Shown in pieces: positions 39,549 to 51,739 of a stretch of 64,000 nt of DNA. Every line of letters begins with the position of its first letter. Position 1 is the stretch's first letter. The stretch spans positions 1 through 64,000 of the forward strand of contig CAXTAK010000014.1 in NCBI GenBank assembly GCA_964242735.1, read 5' to 3'. The DNA comes from CADCUY01 sp964242735 (GTDB lineage Bacteria > Actinomycetota > Actinomycetes > Actinomycetales > Quadrisphaeraceae). Made by a program: the position numbers and the translations under genes. The notes under the pieces are model-generated. The model was given only the letters and a program-made list of their open reading frames with translations. It was not told the DNA's origin and did not search any database.

Positions 39549-41579
39549 GTGCCCGTCGAGCCCGTCCAAGCGGTCAAGCGCGTCCTCCTGGGGCGCCCGT
39601 TCCGCAGCGACCGCCTGGGCGAGACCCTGCTGCGCAAGCGCATCGCGGTGCCGGTCTTCGCCTCCGACGCGCTGAGCTCGGTGGCCTACGCGCCCGACGA
39701 GATCCTCCTGACCCTGGCGCTGGCCGGGGTCACCGCCTACGTGCTGTCCCCGTGGGTGGCGCTCGGGGTCGTGGTGGTGCTGCTGACCGTCATCACCAGC
39801 TACCGCCAGAACGTGCACGCCTACCCCTCCGGCGGGGGGGACTACGAGGTCGTCACCACCAACCTCGGGCGCGCCGGCGGCGTCGGGGTGGGCAGCGCGC
39901 TGCTGGTGGACTACGTGCTCACCGTCGCGGTGTCGATCTCCTCCGCCGCCCAGTACGCGGCGACGGCGCTGCCCTTCCTGCGCGGCGTCGAGGTGCCCCT
40001 GGCCGTGGTGCTCGTCGTGCTCCTGACCGGCATGAACCTGCGGGGGGTCCGCGAGTCCGGCACCCTCTTCGCGATCCCCACGTACGTCTTCATCGTCGCC
40101 ATCCTCGGCATGCTCGCCGTCGGCCTGGTCCGCTCCCTCGCCGGTGACCTGCCAGCGGCGGCCAGCGCCGGCCTCGACGTCGTCCCCGAGGCGGGCCTGG
40201 AGGCCGGTGTGACCGGTCTGGGGGGCGTCCTGCTGCTGCTGCGCGCCTTCTCCTCCGGTGCCGCGGCGCTGACGGGGGTGGAGGCGATCAGCAACGGCGT
40301 CCCCGCCTTCCGTCCCCCCAAGTCCAGGAACGCCGCCACGACCCTGCTGGTCCTGGGGGTGCTGAGCACCACGATGCTGCTGGGCGTGGTGTCCCTGGCC
40401 ACGACCATGGGGGTGCGCTTCGTGGAGCACCCCGCCGAGCAGCTCCTCGACGGCGGGCAGCCGGTGGGGGAGGACTACGCCCAGCAGCCGGTGATCGGGC
40501 AGATCGCCCGCGGCGTCTTCGAGGGGTTCCCGCTGGGGTTCCTGGCCGTGACGGTCGCCACCGGGCTGATCCTCGTGCTCGCCGCGAACACCGCGTTCAA
40601 CGGCTTCCCGGTGCTCGGCTCGATCCTCGCCCGCGACGGGCTGCTGCCCCGCCAGCTCAACACCCGCGGTGACCGGCTCGCCTTCTCCAACGGCATCATC
40701 GCCCTCGCCGCGGCGGCGATCGTGCTGATCGTGGCCTTCGACGCGCAGGTCACCCGCCTCATCCAGCTGTACGTCGTCGGGGTCTTCATCTCCTTCACGA
40801 TGAGCCAGCTGGGGATGGTGCGGCACTGGACGCGGCTGATGGCCACGGAGGGCGACCGCGCCGTGCGGGCCCGCATGGCGCGCTCGCGCGTGGTCAACGC
40901 CGTGGGCCTGACGATGACCGGCTCCGCGCTCGTGATCGTCCTCATCTCGAAGTTCACCCGCGGGGCGTGGATCACGCTGGTGGCGATGGCGGTGCTCTTC
41001 GTGCTCATGCGCGCGGTGCGCGGGCACTACGACCGGGTCTCCCGGGAGCTGGCGGTGGAGGAGGGGCCGCTGCGCACCACGCTGCCCTCGCGGGTGCGGG
41101 CCATCGTGCTGGTCTCGAAGGTCCACAAGCCGACCCTGCGGGCGCTCGCCTACGCCAGGGTCGGGCGCCCCTCGAGCCTGGAGGCCCTCACCGTCGCCGC
41201 CGACGCCGAGCAGGTCGCGCAGCTGCGGGCGGCGTGGGACGCCGCGGAGCTGCCCGTGCCGCTGACGGTCCTGGACAGCCCCTACCGGGAGGTGACGCGC
41301 CCGATCATCGACCACGTGCGGAACCTGCGCCGCGAGGGCCCGCGCGACCTCGTCGTGGTCTACATCCCCGAGTACGTCCTCGGGCACTGGTGGGAGCACG
41401 TGCTGCACAACCGCACCTCCTTCCGCCTCAAGGCGCGCCTGCTGTTCACCCCCGGCGTGGTGGTGGCCAGCGTGCCCTGGCAGCTGCGGTCCGCCGAGGG
41501 CGCGCAGGACCGGTGGGAGGGCCACACGCCGGGGCTGGTGCGCCAGGGCCTGCCCGATCGCGACGAGGCGCGGCCGTGA
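39549..41579 (+). CDS. APC-superfamily permease with large cytoplasmic C-terminal domain
   Basis: A 676-aa protein. About twelve membrane segments (residues about 40-500) start with FASDALSSVAYAPDEIL, the form of the first-helix motif seen in this conserved actinobacterial permease. A soluble C-terminal domain of about 160 residues (VRAIVLVSKVHKPTLRALAYAR, VVVYIPEYVLGHWWEHVLHN) has a Usp/KUP-tail look. Beside two TrkA-type regulators, potassium or amino-acid transport under nucleotide control is likely. Conserved next to ceoB-ceoC in mycobacteria. The stop overlaps the methyltransferase start. Confidence 0.88.
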   Translation: MPVEPVQAVKRVLLGRPFRSDRLGETLLRKRIAVPVFASDALSSVAYAPDEILLTLALAGVTAYVLSPWVALGVVVVLLTVITSYRQNVHAYPSGGGDYEVVTTNLGRAGGVGVGSALLVDYVLTVAVSISSAAQYAATALPFLRGVEVPLAVVLVVLLTGMNLRGVRESGTLFAIPTYVFIVAILGMLAVGLVRSLAGDLPAAASAGLDVVPEAGLEAGVTGLGGVLLLLRAFSSGAAALTGVEAISNGVPAFRPPKSRNAATTLLVLGVLSTTMLLGVVSLATTMGVRFVEHPAEQLLDGGQPVGEDYAQQPVIGQIARGVFEGFPLGFLAVTVATGLILVLAANTAFNGFPVLGSILARDGLLPRQLNTRGDRLAFSNGIIALAAAAIVLIVAFDAQVTRLIQLYVVGVFISFTMSQLGMVRHWTRLMATEGDRAVRARMARSRVVNAVGLTMTGSALVIVLISKFTRGAWITLVAMAVLFVLMRAVRGHYDRVSRELAVEEGPLRTTLPSRVRAIVLVSKVHKPTLRALAYARVGRPSSLEALTVAADAEQVAQLRAAWDAAELPVPLTVLDSPYREVTRPIIDHVRNLRREGPRDLVVVYIPEYVLGHWWEHVLHNRTSFRLKARLLFTPGVVVASVPWQLRSAEGAQDRWEGHTPGLVRQGLPDRDEARP

Positions 41580-43075
41580 GCGGGCCGGCAGCGGGTCAGG
41601 GGGACCTGCTGGAGCTGGAGGTCGGCGCGGTGGCGCACGGCGGGCACTGCGTGGCCCGCCTGCCCGCCGGCCCCGACGGCTCCGGCGGGCGGGTGGTCTT
41701 CGTGCGCCACGCGCTGCCCGGTGAGCGGGTGCGGGCGAGGGTCACCGACGGCGGCGAGACCGCGGCGTTCTGGCGCGCGGACGCCGTGGAGGTGCTGCGC
41801 GCCTCCCCCCACCGCGTCGACCCGCCGTGCCCGTGGGCGGGGCCGCCGGCGCCCCCGGGTGCGGGTGGCGGGTGCGGGGGCTGCGACTTCCAGCACGTCG
41901 ACGTCGGTGCGCAGCGGGCCCTGAAGGGCGCGGTGGTCACCGAGCAGCTCGCCCGCCTCGCCGGCCTGGAGGTGGCCGTGGAGGTCGAGGCCCTCGACGG
42001 GCCGGGGGTCGACGTCGGTGCCGGCCTCGGGTGGCGCACCCGGGTGCAGTACGCGGTGGGCCCCGCGGGGCGGGCGGGGCTGCGCCGGCACCGCTCCCAC
42101 GAGGTGGTGCCGATCGACTGGTGCCGCATCGCCTCCCCGGAGGTCCGGGAGGTCGCCGTGCCCACGGCGGCGCGCTGGACGGGGGTGGCTGGCGTCGAGG
42201 TCGTCGCCCCCGCCCGTGGCCGGGACCGGCTCGTGCTGCTCCAGCCCGCCTCCCCCGAGCGGAGGGTCGAGGTGCCCGCGCTGCCGCACCACCCGTCGGT
42301 GGCGGTGTCGGGCGCGGACGGGCTGGTCCGCGTCAGTGGGCGCACCTGGGTCGCCCAGGACGTCGACCTGCCGGGGGGTCCGCGCACGTTCCGGGTCACC
42401 GGGTCGGGCTTCTGGCAGGTGCACCCCGGCGCGCCGGGGGCGCTGGCTGCCGCGGTGCTCGACGCGGCGCGGCCGGAGCCGGGGGAGCGGGCGGTCGACC
42501 TGTACGCCGGCGTCGGGCTCTTCGCGGCTGCTCTGGCGCAGGCCGTGGGCGAGGACGGGCGGGTGGCGTCCGTGGAGTCCGACGCCCGTGCCGCCTCCGA
42601 CGCCCGCCGGAACCTGCGCGACCTGCCGCAGGTGCGCATCGTGGCCGACCGGGTCGACCGGGCGCTGCGTCGTCCCCGCGCCGCCCGTGGTGCCGCGGGC
42701 CCGGCGGAGGGCCCGGTAGCGGGCTCGGCGGTGGGGGAGGCGATGGGCGGCGAGCGGGCCGACGTCGTGGTGCTCGATCCCCCGCGCACCGGCGCGAAGG
42801 GCGCCGTCGTCGCCGCCGTGGCCGCCCTGGCGCCGCGCGTGGTGGTCTACGTGGCCTGCGACCCCGCAGCCCTGGCCCGCGACGTGGCCACGTTCTCCGC
42901 GCACGGCTACGTCCTCGACGGGCTGCGAGCCTTCGACCTGTTCCCGCACACCCAGCACGTGGAGTGCGTGGCCCGCCTGGTGCCCGGTGGTGGTCAGGTC
43001 GGTGGTGGTCAGGTGCCGACGGGTGCTCAGGCCGGTCGCGGGCCTGGTGCGCGGGCACCCGGACTGGTATCTTGA
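41576..43075 (+). CDS. TRAM-domain class I SAM-dependent RNA methyltransferase (TrmA/RlmD type)
   Basis: Uracil-5 methyltransferase of rRNA or tRNA, 499 aa. N-terminal TRAM domain (about 10-75), iron-sulfur cysteines in CPWAGPP and GGCGGCDF, SAM site DLYAGVGLFAAALAQ, catalytic region VVLDPPRTGAKG with VYVACDPAALARD carrying the nucleophilic Cys, and HTQHVECVARL near the end. Loops near residues 365-395 are extended by Ala/Gly-rich sequence. After the usual end there is an odd 33-residue tail with two GGGQV repeats. Its stop lies inside the palindrome upstream of acnA. Confidence 0.9.
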   Translation: MSGPAAGQGDLLELEVGAVAHGGHCVARLPAGPDGSGGRVVFVRHALPGERVRARVTDGGETAAFWRADAVEVLRASPHRVDPPCPWAGPPAPPGAGGGCGGCDFQHVDVGAQRALKGAVVTEQLARLAGLEVAVEVEALDGPGVDVGAGLGWRTRVQYAVGPAGRAGLRRHRSHEVVPIDWCRIASPEVREVAVPTAARWTGVAGVEVVAPARGRDRLVLLQPASPERRVEVPALPHHPSVAVSGADGLVRVSGRTWVAQDVDLPGGPRTFRVTGSGFWQVHPGAPGALAAAVLDAARPEPGERAVDLYAGVGLFAAALAQAVGEDGRVASVESDARAASDARRNLRDLPQVRIVADRVDRALRRPRAARGAAGPAEGPVAGSAVGEAMGGERADVVVLDPPRTGAKGAVVAAVAALAPRVVVYVACDPAALARDVATFSAHGYVLDGLRAFDLFPHTQHVECVARLVPGGGQVGGGQVPTGAQAGRGPGARAPGLVS

Positions 43076-43085
43076 CGTCAAGATA
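43068..43085. promoter_or_regulatory. Perfect 18-bp palindrome, putative operator upstream of acnA
   Basis: TATCTTGACGTCAAGATA, a perfect palindrome overlapping the methyltransferase stop codon and 97 bases before the acnA ATG. The shape suits a MarR/PecS-type dimer. TamR, a regulator of that type, is known to control aconitase in Streptomyces, but I could not compare the site itself. The AT content is markedly above its surroundings. Confidence 0.7.
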
Positions 43086-43181
43086 GTTGGTGGTCACCTC
43101 AGGTCGCGGGGTCGCTGCGGCAGGATGTGGGCACCGTCGGCGTCGACGAGGTCACCACCAGCGAGGGGCACGGGCAGCGAC

Positions 43182-46049
<2,868 letters not shown>

Positions 46050-46093
46050 GCGAGCTGCTCGCCGACCTCGTCGCGGCGGCGCCCACCCCCGAG

Positions 46094-46801
46094 GTGCTCC
46101 TCGTGGCGGGCGCCGCCGTGCTGGTGGGGGCGCTGGTGCAGGGCGCTGCGGGCTTCGGCCTCGGGTTGCTCGCCGCCCCCGTGGTCGCGCTGGCCGACCC
46201 GGGGCTGGTGCCGGTGGCCCTGCTGGTGGTGACGGCCGCACTGCCGCTGCTCAGCGTGCTGCGCGAGCGCACCCACGTCGACTGGCGGGGGGTCGGGTGG
46301 GCGATGCTCGGCCGCCTGCCGGGGACGGCGCTGGGCGCCTGGGCGCTGCTCGTGCTGCCCGTGGCGGCGGTCGGCGTGGCGGTGGCCCTGGTGGTGCTGA
46401 CGGCGGTCGGGGCGAGCGTCGTGCGCTGGCGGCCCTCGCCGACCCCCCGGGCCCTGGTGGTGGGCGGTTTCGTCAGCGGCGCCGCGGGCACGGCCACCTC
46501 CATCGGCGGGCCGCCCGTGGCCCTGCTGTACCAGGGGTCACCCGGGCCGCAGGTGCGGGCCACCCTCGGCGCGTTCTTCTTCCTCGGCATCGTGGTCTCG
46601 CTGGGCGTGCTCGCCGCCACCGGGCAGGTGCAGCGCGACGACGTGCTCGCGGGCGTGCTCCTCCTGCCGGCCATGGCGCTCGGCTTCGCCCTGTCGGGGC
46701 CGCTGCGCGCCGTCGTCGACGCCGGGCGCACCCGGCCCGTGGTGCTCGGCCTCGCCGGGGTCTCCGCGGCGGTGCTGCTGGTGCGCTCGCTCGTGGGGTG
46801 A
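46094..46801 (+). CDS. TauE/SafE-family membrane permease
   Basis: A 235-aa protein with about seven or eight hydrophobic segments. The family repeat G-x-x-x-G pattern is seen in VGALVQGAAGFGLGLLAAPV near the start and GFVSGAAGTATSIGGPPVAL in the middle. Proteins of this family export sulfite or organosulfonates, but the substrate here is unknown. The start is uncertain: GTG 46094 is used, yet the frame is open back to the acnA stop and a non-standard earlier start is possible. A strong hairpin follows. Confidence 0.8.
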   Translation: MLLVAGAAVLVGALVQGAAGFGLGLLAAPVVALADPGLVPVALLVVTAALPLLSVLRERTHVDWRGVGWAMLGRLPGTALGAWALLVLPVAAVGVAVALVVLTAVGASVVRWRPSPTPRALVVGGFVSGAAGTATSIGGPPVALLYQGSPGPQVRATLGAFFFLGIVVSLGVLAATGQVQRDDVLAGVLLLPAMALGFALSGPLRAVVDAGRTRPVVLGLAGVSAAVLLVRSLVG

Positions 46802-46833
46802 GCCCACTCCCGATGTGCGGCCGCCCGCTCGCA

Positions 46834-46876
46834 CGCGGCGTCCCCGCGCCCACCGGGTCGGCGCGGGGACGCCGCG
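46834..46876 (+). terminator. Strong hairpin after the TauE-type gene
   Basis: A perfect 17-bp stem (46834-46850 with 46860-46876) and a 9-base loop; no T-run. Confidence 0.75.
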
Positions 46877-46935
46877 CGCTGTGGCACGCGTCCCACTCTG
46901 GCGTGCCCGGCGCCGGCGCGGGGTACGGGCGCTGC

Positions 46936-48492
46936 ATGGCCGTCGACGTGCTCACCACGACCCCTTCCGCTGCGCCGCAGCGCCCCGACCACTACGACGT
47001 CGTCGTCATCGGCGCGGGCCCCGCGGGCGTGAGCGCCGCCGTCCGCGCCGCGCAGCTCGGCGCCTCCGTGGTGGTCGTGGAGGCCACCCGCGTGGGCGGC
47101 ACCTGCGTGAACACCGGCTGCGTGCCCACCCGCGTGCTCGCCCGCGCGGCCCGCCTGATGCGCGACGTCCGCTCCGCCGGGGACTTCGGCATCGACGTCC
47201 CCCAGCCGGCGCTGGCCTGGGAGCGCACCACCGCCCGCGTGCGCACCGTGGTCGAGCAGGTGCAGGGTGCGAAGGACATCGCCGCGCAGCTGCACGCCGC
47301 GGGGGCCGTCCTGCTCACCGAGGGCTGGGCGCGCTTCACCGGCCCGCACACCGTGGAGCTCTCCGGCTCAGGACGCGTGGTGACCGGCGACTCCTTCGTC
47401 ATCGCCACCGGCGGCCGCTCGCGGCGACTGCCCGTCGACGGCATCGAGCACACCTGGGCGCCCGAGCACATCGTCGACCTCGACCAGCTCCCCACCTCGA
47501 TCGCCGTCATCGGCAGCGGCAACACCGGTTCCCAGCTCGTCACCGTCTTCGCGGCCTTCGGGGTGCGGGTGACCCTCATCGAGCTGGCCGACCGGGTCCT
47601 GCCCACGGCCGACACCGCCGTCAGCGCCGCGATCGACGCCGCCTTCCGCGCGAACGGGGTCGACGTGCGGACCGGGGTGGAGGGCCTGCGCCGCGTCGAG
47701 CTGCTGCCCAGCGGCGCACGCCGGGTGGTGGTCGCGGTGCCCGGAGGCTCCGAGGTGCACGTGGACGTCGACGAGGTCGTCGTCTGCGCCGGCTGGCCCG
47801 CCCGCCTCGACGGCCTCGGGCTGGATGAAGCCGGCGTGCAGGCGGGGCGCAGCGCCATCCCGGTGGACCGCGAGCAGCGCACCAACGTCGGCCACATCTA
47901 CGTGGCGGGGGACGCCGACGGCGACGCCCCGCTGGTGCAGGCCGGCGTCGCCGACGGGTTCGTCGCCGCCACCAACGCCGTCCTGGGCACCGGGCGCGGC
48001 GTGCGCACCGACCACGCCGTGCTGCCCTCCGGCGGCTTCACCGACCCCGACTACGGCCAGGTGGGGATGACCGAGGCCGGCGCCCGCGAGAAGCACCCCG
48101 ACGCCCTCGTGGTGACCGTCCCCTACGCGAAGGTGGAGCGCGCCGTCATCGACGGGCGCACCGCCGGGTTCCTCAAGCTCATCGCCACCGCCGACGCGGC
48201 GACCATCGTCGGCGCCCACGCGGTGGGGGAGGAGGCGCTGGAGGTCATCCAGTCGGTCGCCGCCGCGATGGCGGCGGGCGCCGACGTGCGCGCGCTCGCG
48301 ACCACGGAGTACGCCTACCCCACCTACACCTCGATCATCGGCCTCGCCGCGGTGGAGCTGCTGCGCGCCGGGGGCTTCGACGAGCTGCTCCCCGAGGCGC
48401 GGGCGTCGGTCTCGGCGTCGGAGGTCGACAGCGTGGGCAGCACGGGCAGCGCCACCAGCGTCGCAGCCGGCGCGGGCAGCCCTGCTCCGTGA
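46936..48492 (+). CDS. FAD-dependent pyridine nucleotide-disulphide oxidoreductase family protein
   Basis: A 518-aa flavoprotein. FAD site VVVIGAGPAGVSAAVRAAQLG, redox disulfide GGTCVNTGCVPTRVL (about 55-69), NAD(P) site IAVIGSGNTGSQLVTVF, and second FAD motif IYVAGDADG. The C-terminal dimerisation domain ends TTEYAYPTYTSIIGLAAVEL: the usual HPT-x-x-E pair of lipoamide dehydrogenases is replaced by YPTYTS, so the classical His-Glu dyad is missing. A mercuric-reductase-like, quinone- or transhydrogenase-type activity is possible. A Ser/Gly tail of about 30 residues follows. TACGGG six bases upstream of the ATG may be its -10. Confidence 0.88.
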   Translation: MAVDVLTTTPSAAPQRPDHYDVVVIGAGPAGVSAAVRAAQLGASVVVVEATRVGGTCVNTGCVPTRVLARAARLMRDVRSAGDFGIDVPQPALAWERTTARVRTVVEQVQGAKDIAAQLHAAGAVLLTEGWARFTGPHTVELSGSGRVVTGDSFVIATGGRSRRLPVDGIEHTWAPEHIVDLDQLPTSIAVIGSGNTGSQLVTVFAAFGVRVTLIELADRVLPTADTAVSAAIDAAFRANGVDVRTGVEGLRRVELLPSGARRVVVAVPGGSEVHVDVDEVVVCAGWPARLDGLGLDEAGVQAGRSAIPVDREQRTNVGHIYVAGDADGDAPLVQAGVADGFVAATNAVLGTGRGVRTDHAVLPSGGFTDPDYGQVGMTEAGAREKHPDALVVTVPYAKVERAVIDGRTAGFLKLIATADAATIVGAHAVGEEALEVIQSVAAAMAAGADVRALATTEYAYPTYTSIIGLAAVELLRAGGFDELLPEARASVSASEVDSVGSTGSATSVAAGAGSPAP

Positions 48493-48620
48493 CCGCCCCT
48501 CCCGCGGTGGTCGTCGACGGGTCCCTCGTCATGGGACAGCGGGCCCGGGTGGGCTCGCCGCGCCCTGAGCCAGGCACTCTCGCGTGACCGACCGTGCGCC
48601 GAGCGGGCACGATCAGCGGC

Positions 48621-50270
48621 GTGGGCCACCTCGACATCTCCAGCGTCAGCTACGCCCTGCCCGACGGGCGACCCCTGCTCGACGAGGTCTCCCTGAGGGC
48701 GGGGGAGGGTTCACGCACGGTGCTGGTCGGCCCGAACGGCTCAGGCAAGACCACCCTGCTGCGCCTGGTGACCGCTGAGCTCGTGCCCACGACCGGCGCG
48801 GTGACCGGCAGCGGGGGGCTGGCGGTGATGGCCCAGGACGTCGGCGCCGGCGCCGAGCAGGTGCGCGATCTGCTGCTCGCCGTCGCCCGCCCCACCGTCC
48901 GGCAGGCCGCCCGGGCGCTGGACGCCGCGGAGCTGGCGATGATGGAGGTCGACGACACCCCCACCCAGATGGCGTACGCCCAGGCCATCGTCGACTGGGC
49001 CGACGCCGGCGGCTACGAGGCGGAGGTCTTCTGGGACGTCGTCTGCACCGCCTCGCTGGGCGTGGGCTACGAGCGGGCCCGGTGGCGCGACGTCGCCACC
49101 CTCTCCGGCGGGGAGCGCAAGCGCCTGGTCCTCGAGGCCCTCCTGCGCGGCCCTGAGGAGGTCCTGGTGCTCGACGAGCCCGACAACTCCCTCGACGTCC
49201 CCGGGAAGCGGTGGCTGGAGGACGCGCTGGTGGCCAGCGGCAAGACGGTGCTGGTGGTCAGCCACGACCGCGAGCTCCTGGCCCGGGTCGGCACGCGGGT
49301 GGCCACGCTCGAGCCCGGGGCGGGCGGCGCGCGGCTGTGGGTGCACGGCGGGGGCTTCGCCACCTACGCGAAGGCCCGCACCGAGCGCGCTCGGCGCCTC
49401 GAGGAGCTGCGCCGGCGGTGGGACGAGGAGCGCGCCGCCCTGGTGCGCCTGGTGCAGGACCTGAAGGTGCGGGCGACGTTCAACGACGGGATGTCCTCGC
49501 GCTACCAGGCCGCCCGCACCCGCCTCGCCCGCTTCGAGGAGGCCGGCCCGCCGGAGGCGGCCCCGGGCGAGCAGCGGTTCCGGATGCGCCTGCGGGGCGG
49601 GCGCACCGGGCGGCGTGCCGTGGTGTGCGAGCAGCTGGCGCTGACCGGGCTCACCGCTCCCTTCGACCTGGAGGTCTGGTACGGCGACCGGGTGGCGGTG
49701 CTGGGCTCGAACGGGTCGGGCAAGTCGCACCTGCTGCGGTTGCTCGCCGAGGGCGGCAGCGACGGCACCGGCACCGTCGACCACACCGGGACGGTGCGGC
49801 TGGGCGCGCGGGTGCAGCCGGGGTGGTTCCGCCAGTCCAGCGCCGCGGCGCTCACCGCGCAGGCCGGCTCGACCCTGCTCGAGGTGCTGCACGCCGGGGA
49901 CTCCGGACGCGCGGGCCTGGGCCGGGAGGCGGCCTCGCGCGCGCTGGACCGCTACGGGCTTGTCCACGCCGCCGAGCAGAGCCCCGCCTCGCTGTCGGGG
50001 GGCCAGCGGGCCCGGTTCTCGGTGCTCCTGCTCGAGCTGTCCGGGGCGACGCTGCTGCTGCTCGACGAGCCGACGGACAACCTGGACCTGGCCTCGGCGG
50101 AGGCGCTGGAGGCGGCGCTGGAGCAGTTCGACGGCACCGTCCTGGCCGTCACCCACGACCGGTGGTTCGCGCGCACCTTCGACCGGTTCCTCGTGGTGCG
50201 CTCCGACGGCGCGGTGCAGGAGACGGCGGAGCCGGTGTGGGACGAGGCGCGGGTGCAGCGGGCGCGGTGA
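48621..50270 (+). CDS. ABC-F family ATPase
   Basis: A 549-aa protein with two ATP-binding cassettes and no membrane domain. The first has GPNGSGKTT (about 37-45), LSGGERKRL and DEPDNSLD; the second has GSNGSGKS, LSGGQRARFS and DEPTDNLDL. The linker between them (about 250-315) is charged and helical. ABC-F proteins act at the ribosome, some giving antibiotic resistance; the subfamily cannot be told here. DEPDNSLD in the first cassette departs from the usual DEPTNHLD. GTG 48621 with CACGAT seven bases upstream fits a leaderless start. Confidence 0.9.
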   Translation: MGHLDISSVSYALPDGRPLLDEVSLRAGEGSRTVLVGPNGSGKTTLLRLVTAELVPTTGAVTGSGGLAVMAQDVGAGAEQVRDLLLAVARPTVRQAARALDAAELAMMEVDDTPTQMAYAQAIVDWADAGGYEAEVFWDVVCTASLGVGYERARWRDVATLSGGERKRLVLEALLRGPEEVLVLDEPDNSLDVPGKRWLEDALVASGKTVLVVSHDRELLARVGTRVATLEPGAGGARLWVHGGGFATYAKARTERARRLEELRRRWDEERAALVRLVQDLKVRATFNDGMSSRYQAARTRLARFEEAGPPEAAPGEQRFRMRLRGGRTGRRAVVCEQLALTGLTAPFDLEVWYGDRVAVLGSNGSGKSHLLRLLAEGGSDGTGTVDHTGTVRLGARVQPGWFRQSSAAALTAQAGSTLLEVLHAGDSGRAGLGREAASRALDRYGLVHAAEQSPASLSGGQRARFSVLLLELSGATLLLLDEPTDNLDLASAEALEAALEQFDGTVLAVTHDRWFARTFDRFLVVRSDGAVQETAEPVWDEARVQRAR

Positions 50271-50372
50271 GCGGCGCCCCCGTCGACCTGTCAGGCCTTG
50301 GCCGGGCTCTACCCCGGCCCTGATCCGAGGACTCGGTCGACGGGCGGTCGCGCACCGCGCCACACTCCCGGG

Positions 50373-50722
50373 GTGGACCCGAGCGACGAGGTCCTGCTGA
50401 GGGTGTGCGCGGCGCTCGACCCGGTGTTCGTGCCCCACGGCTTCGCCGCAGGTCAGGCGAGTGCCTCCGCGGGCAGTGCGCGGGTCATCCGGTGCGCCGG
50501 GTACGACGAGTTCACCACGTCGTCGTCGACTCGCTGGCCCGTCGCAGCGGCCTCGGCAGCGCTCTGCTGGCAGGAGCGGAGACGTGGGCGCAGGCTCGTG
50601 GCGCCGCCGCTCTGCAGCTCCAGGTCTGGCCCTTCGACGAGCAGGCAGTGGCCTTCTTCGCGGGCCGCGGGTTCGTCGTCCGCACGCACTCGATGCAGCG
50701 CTCGTCGCCTCGGCGGTCGTGA
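50373..50722 (+). pseudogene. Decayed GNAT acetyltransferase gene
   Basis: The 5' part reads LLRVCAALDPVFVPHGFAAG in one frame. From about 50510 the sense continues in another frame with VHHVVVDSLARRSGLGSALL and AFFAGRGFVVRTHSMQR, the acetyl-CoA binding part of a GNAT enzyme. The product is too short for an intact domain, so there is a frameshift and probably an internal deletion, or a junction of two different remnants. The start retains CACACT six bases upstream of GTG, the leaderless layout. It is next to another decayed gene. Confidence 0.65.
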
Positions 50723-50793
50723 CGCCGCCTCGCAGTCAGCGCGGACCCGGCTCAGCCGTGGGTGAGCCGTCACCACCGGCGCGCGGCGGCCGG

Positions 50794-51584
50794 TCACGTC
50801 CTGCGCAGGAGTGGAGCCCCTCGCTCCCGGGCGGGCTCGAAGCGGTCGCCTCGCAGGACGGGGACGCTGGCGCTGGCCTCGACCTCGGCGGCGATGTCCA
50901 CGTCCTCCCCGTGCCCCCCTCGACAGCTCCCGGCCGCTGGCGCAGGCCCGCAACGCCGCCCGCTCACGACCGCGGACGCCCTCATGACCGGCACGGGCGG
51001 CGTCCGCCTCGGGCGAGAGACCCGACCAGCCGTGCGCGGCGAGGGCGCTGATCAGTGCGCCGGCGCCCCGGGCGTCCTCCACCGCCGGTCCCAGGCCACC
51101 GCCGGGCCACCGCTCACCGGCCGCGACGACTGCGACGACCGCCGACCCGGGCGCGTGGTGGGCAGCGACCCGCGTCGCGACGGCGGCGGCGTTGCGCAGG
51201 CACGCCGCGACGCACACCGCGCCCGTGGACCCCAGGTGGTGGGCGATGGTCGGACCCGTTCGGGGAGGGGAGCACCAGGCGCCCGGGGGCGGGCCAGGGA
51301 GCGCACGCTCGCCGGGGAGAGGCTGATCCGACCCGGGCCGGTCGCGGACCGTCCGAGCGCCATGACCGCGTTGTGGCGGCGTGCGTGCTCGCGCGCGCTC
51401 TCCTCGTCCCACCGGTGGGGAGGACCGCGGTGCCGGCGTCCGCTGCCACGCTGACGGTGGTGGTGGAGGACAGGGCCTCGACCACGGCGACGACGTCGGC
51501 GTCCCTGGCGACGGCGGCCGCGCCGTCCAGGCCCCGGTCGGAGCGCACCTGGTGGGCGGCCTGGCGGTGGGCCGGCTCAGCCAC
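50794..51584 (-). pseudogene. Decayed 2-phosphosulfolactate phosphatase family gene (comB-like)
   Basis: Remnant of a ComB-family phosphatase scattered over all three minus-strand frames. In order: AAHQVRSDRGLDGAAAVA and VVEALSSTTTVSVAADAG, then MALGRSATGPGRISLSPAS, PGRLVLPSPNGS, TIAHHLGSTGAVCVAACLR, GLSPEADAARAGHEGVRG, and EDVDIAAEVEASASVPVL. At least five single or double base indels are needed to rejoin them, for example one C missing near 51410 and an extra GC in a CGCGCG run near 51391. The order of fragments matches the intact family, so no rearrangement is implied. Confidence 0.75.
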
Positions 51585-51739
51585 GGTCGAGGGGACCCTG
51601 CCCGTCGATGACCACGGGACGGCCACCAGGCCCAGCGGCTGGGGAGATGGATCGGATCGCGCCGTGACCAGTGGGTCGAGCGTGGCCGCGGCAGCGCGGT
51701 GGGTGTGAGCGGTGAGGGCGCCGGCCCGCGCGACAGCGC

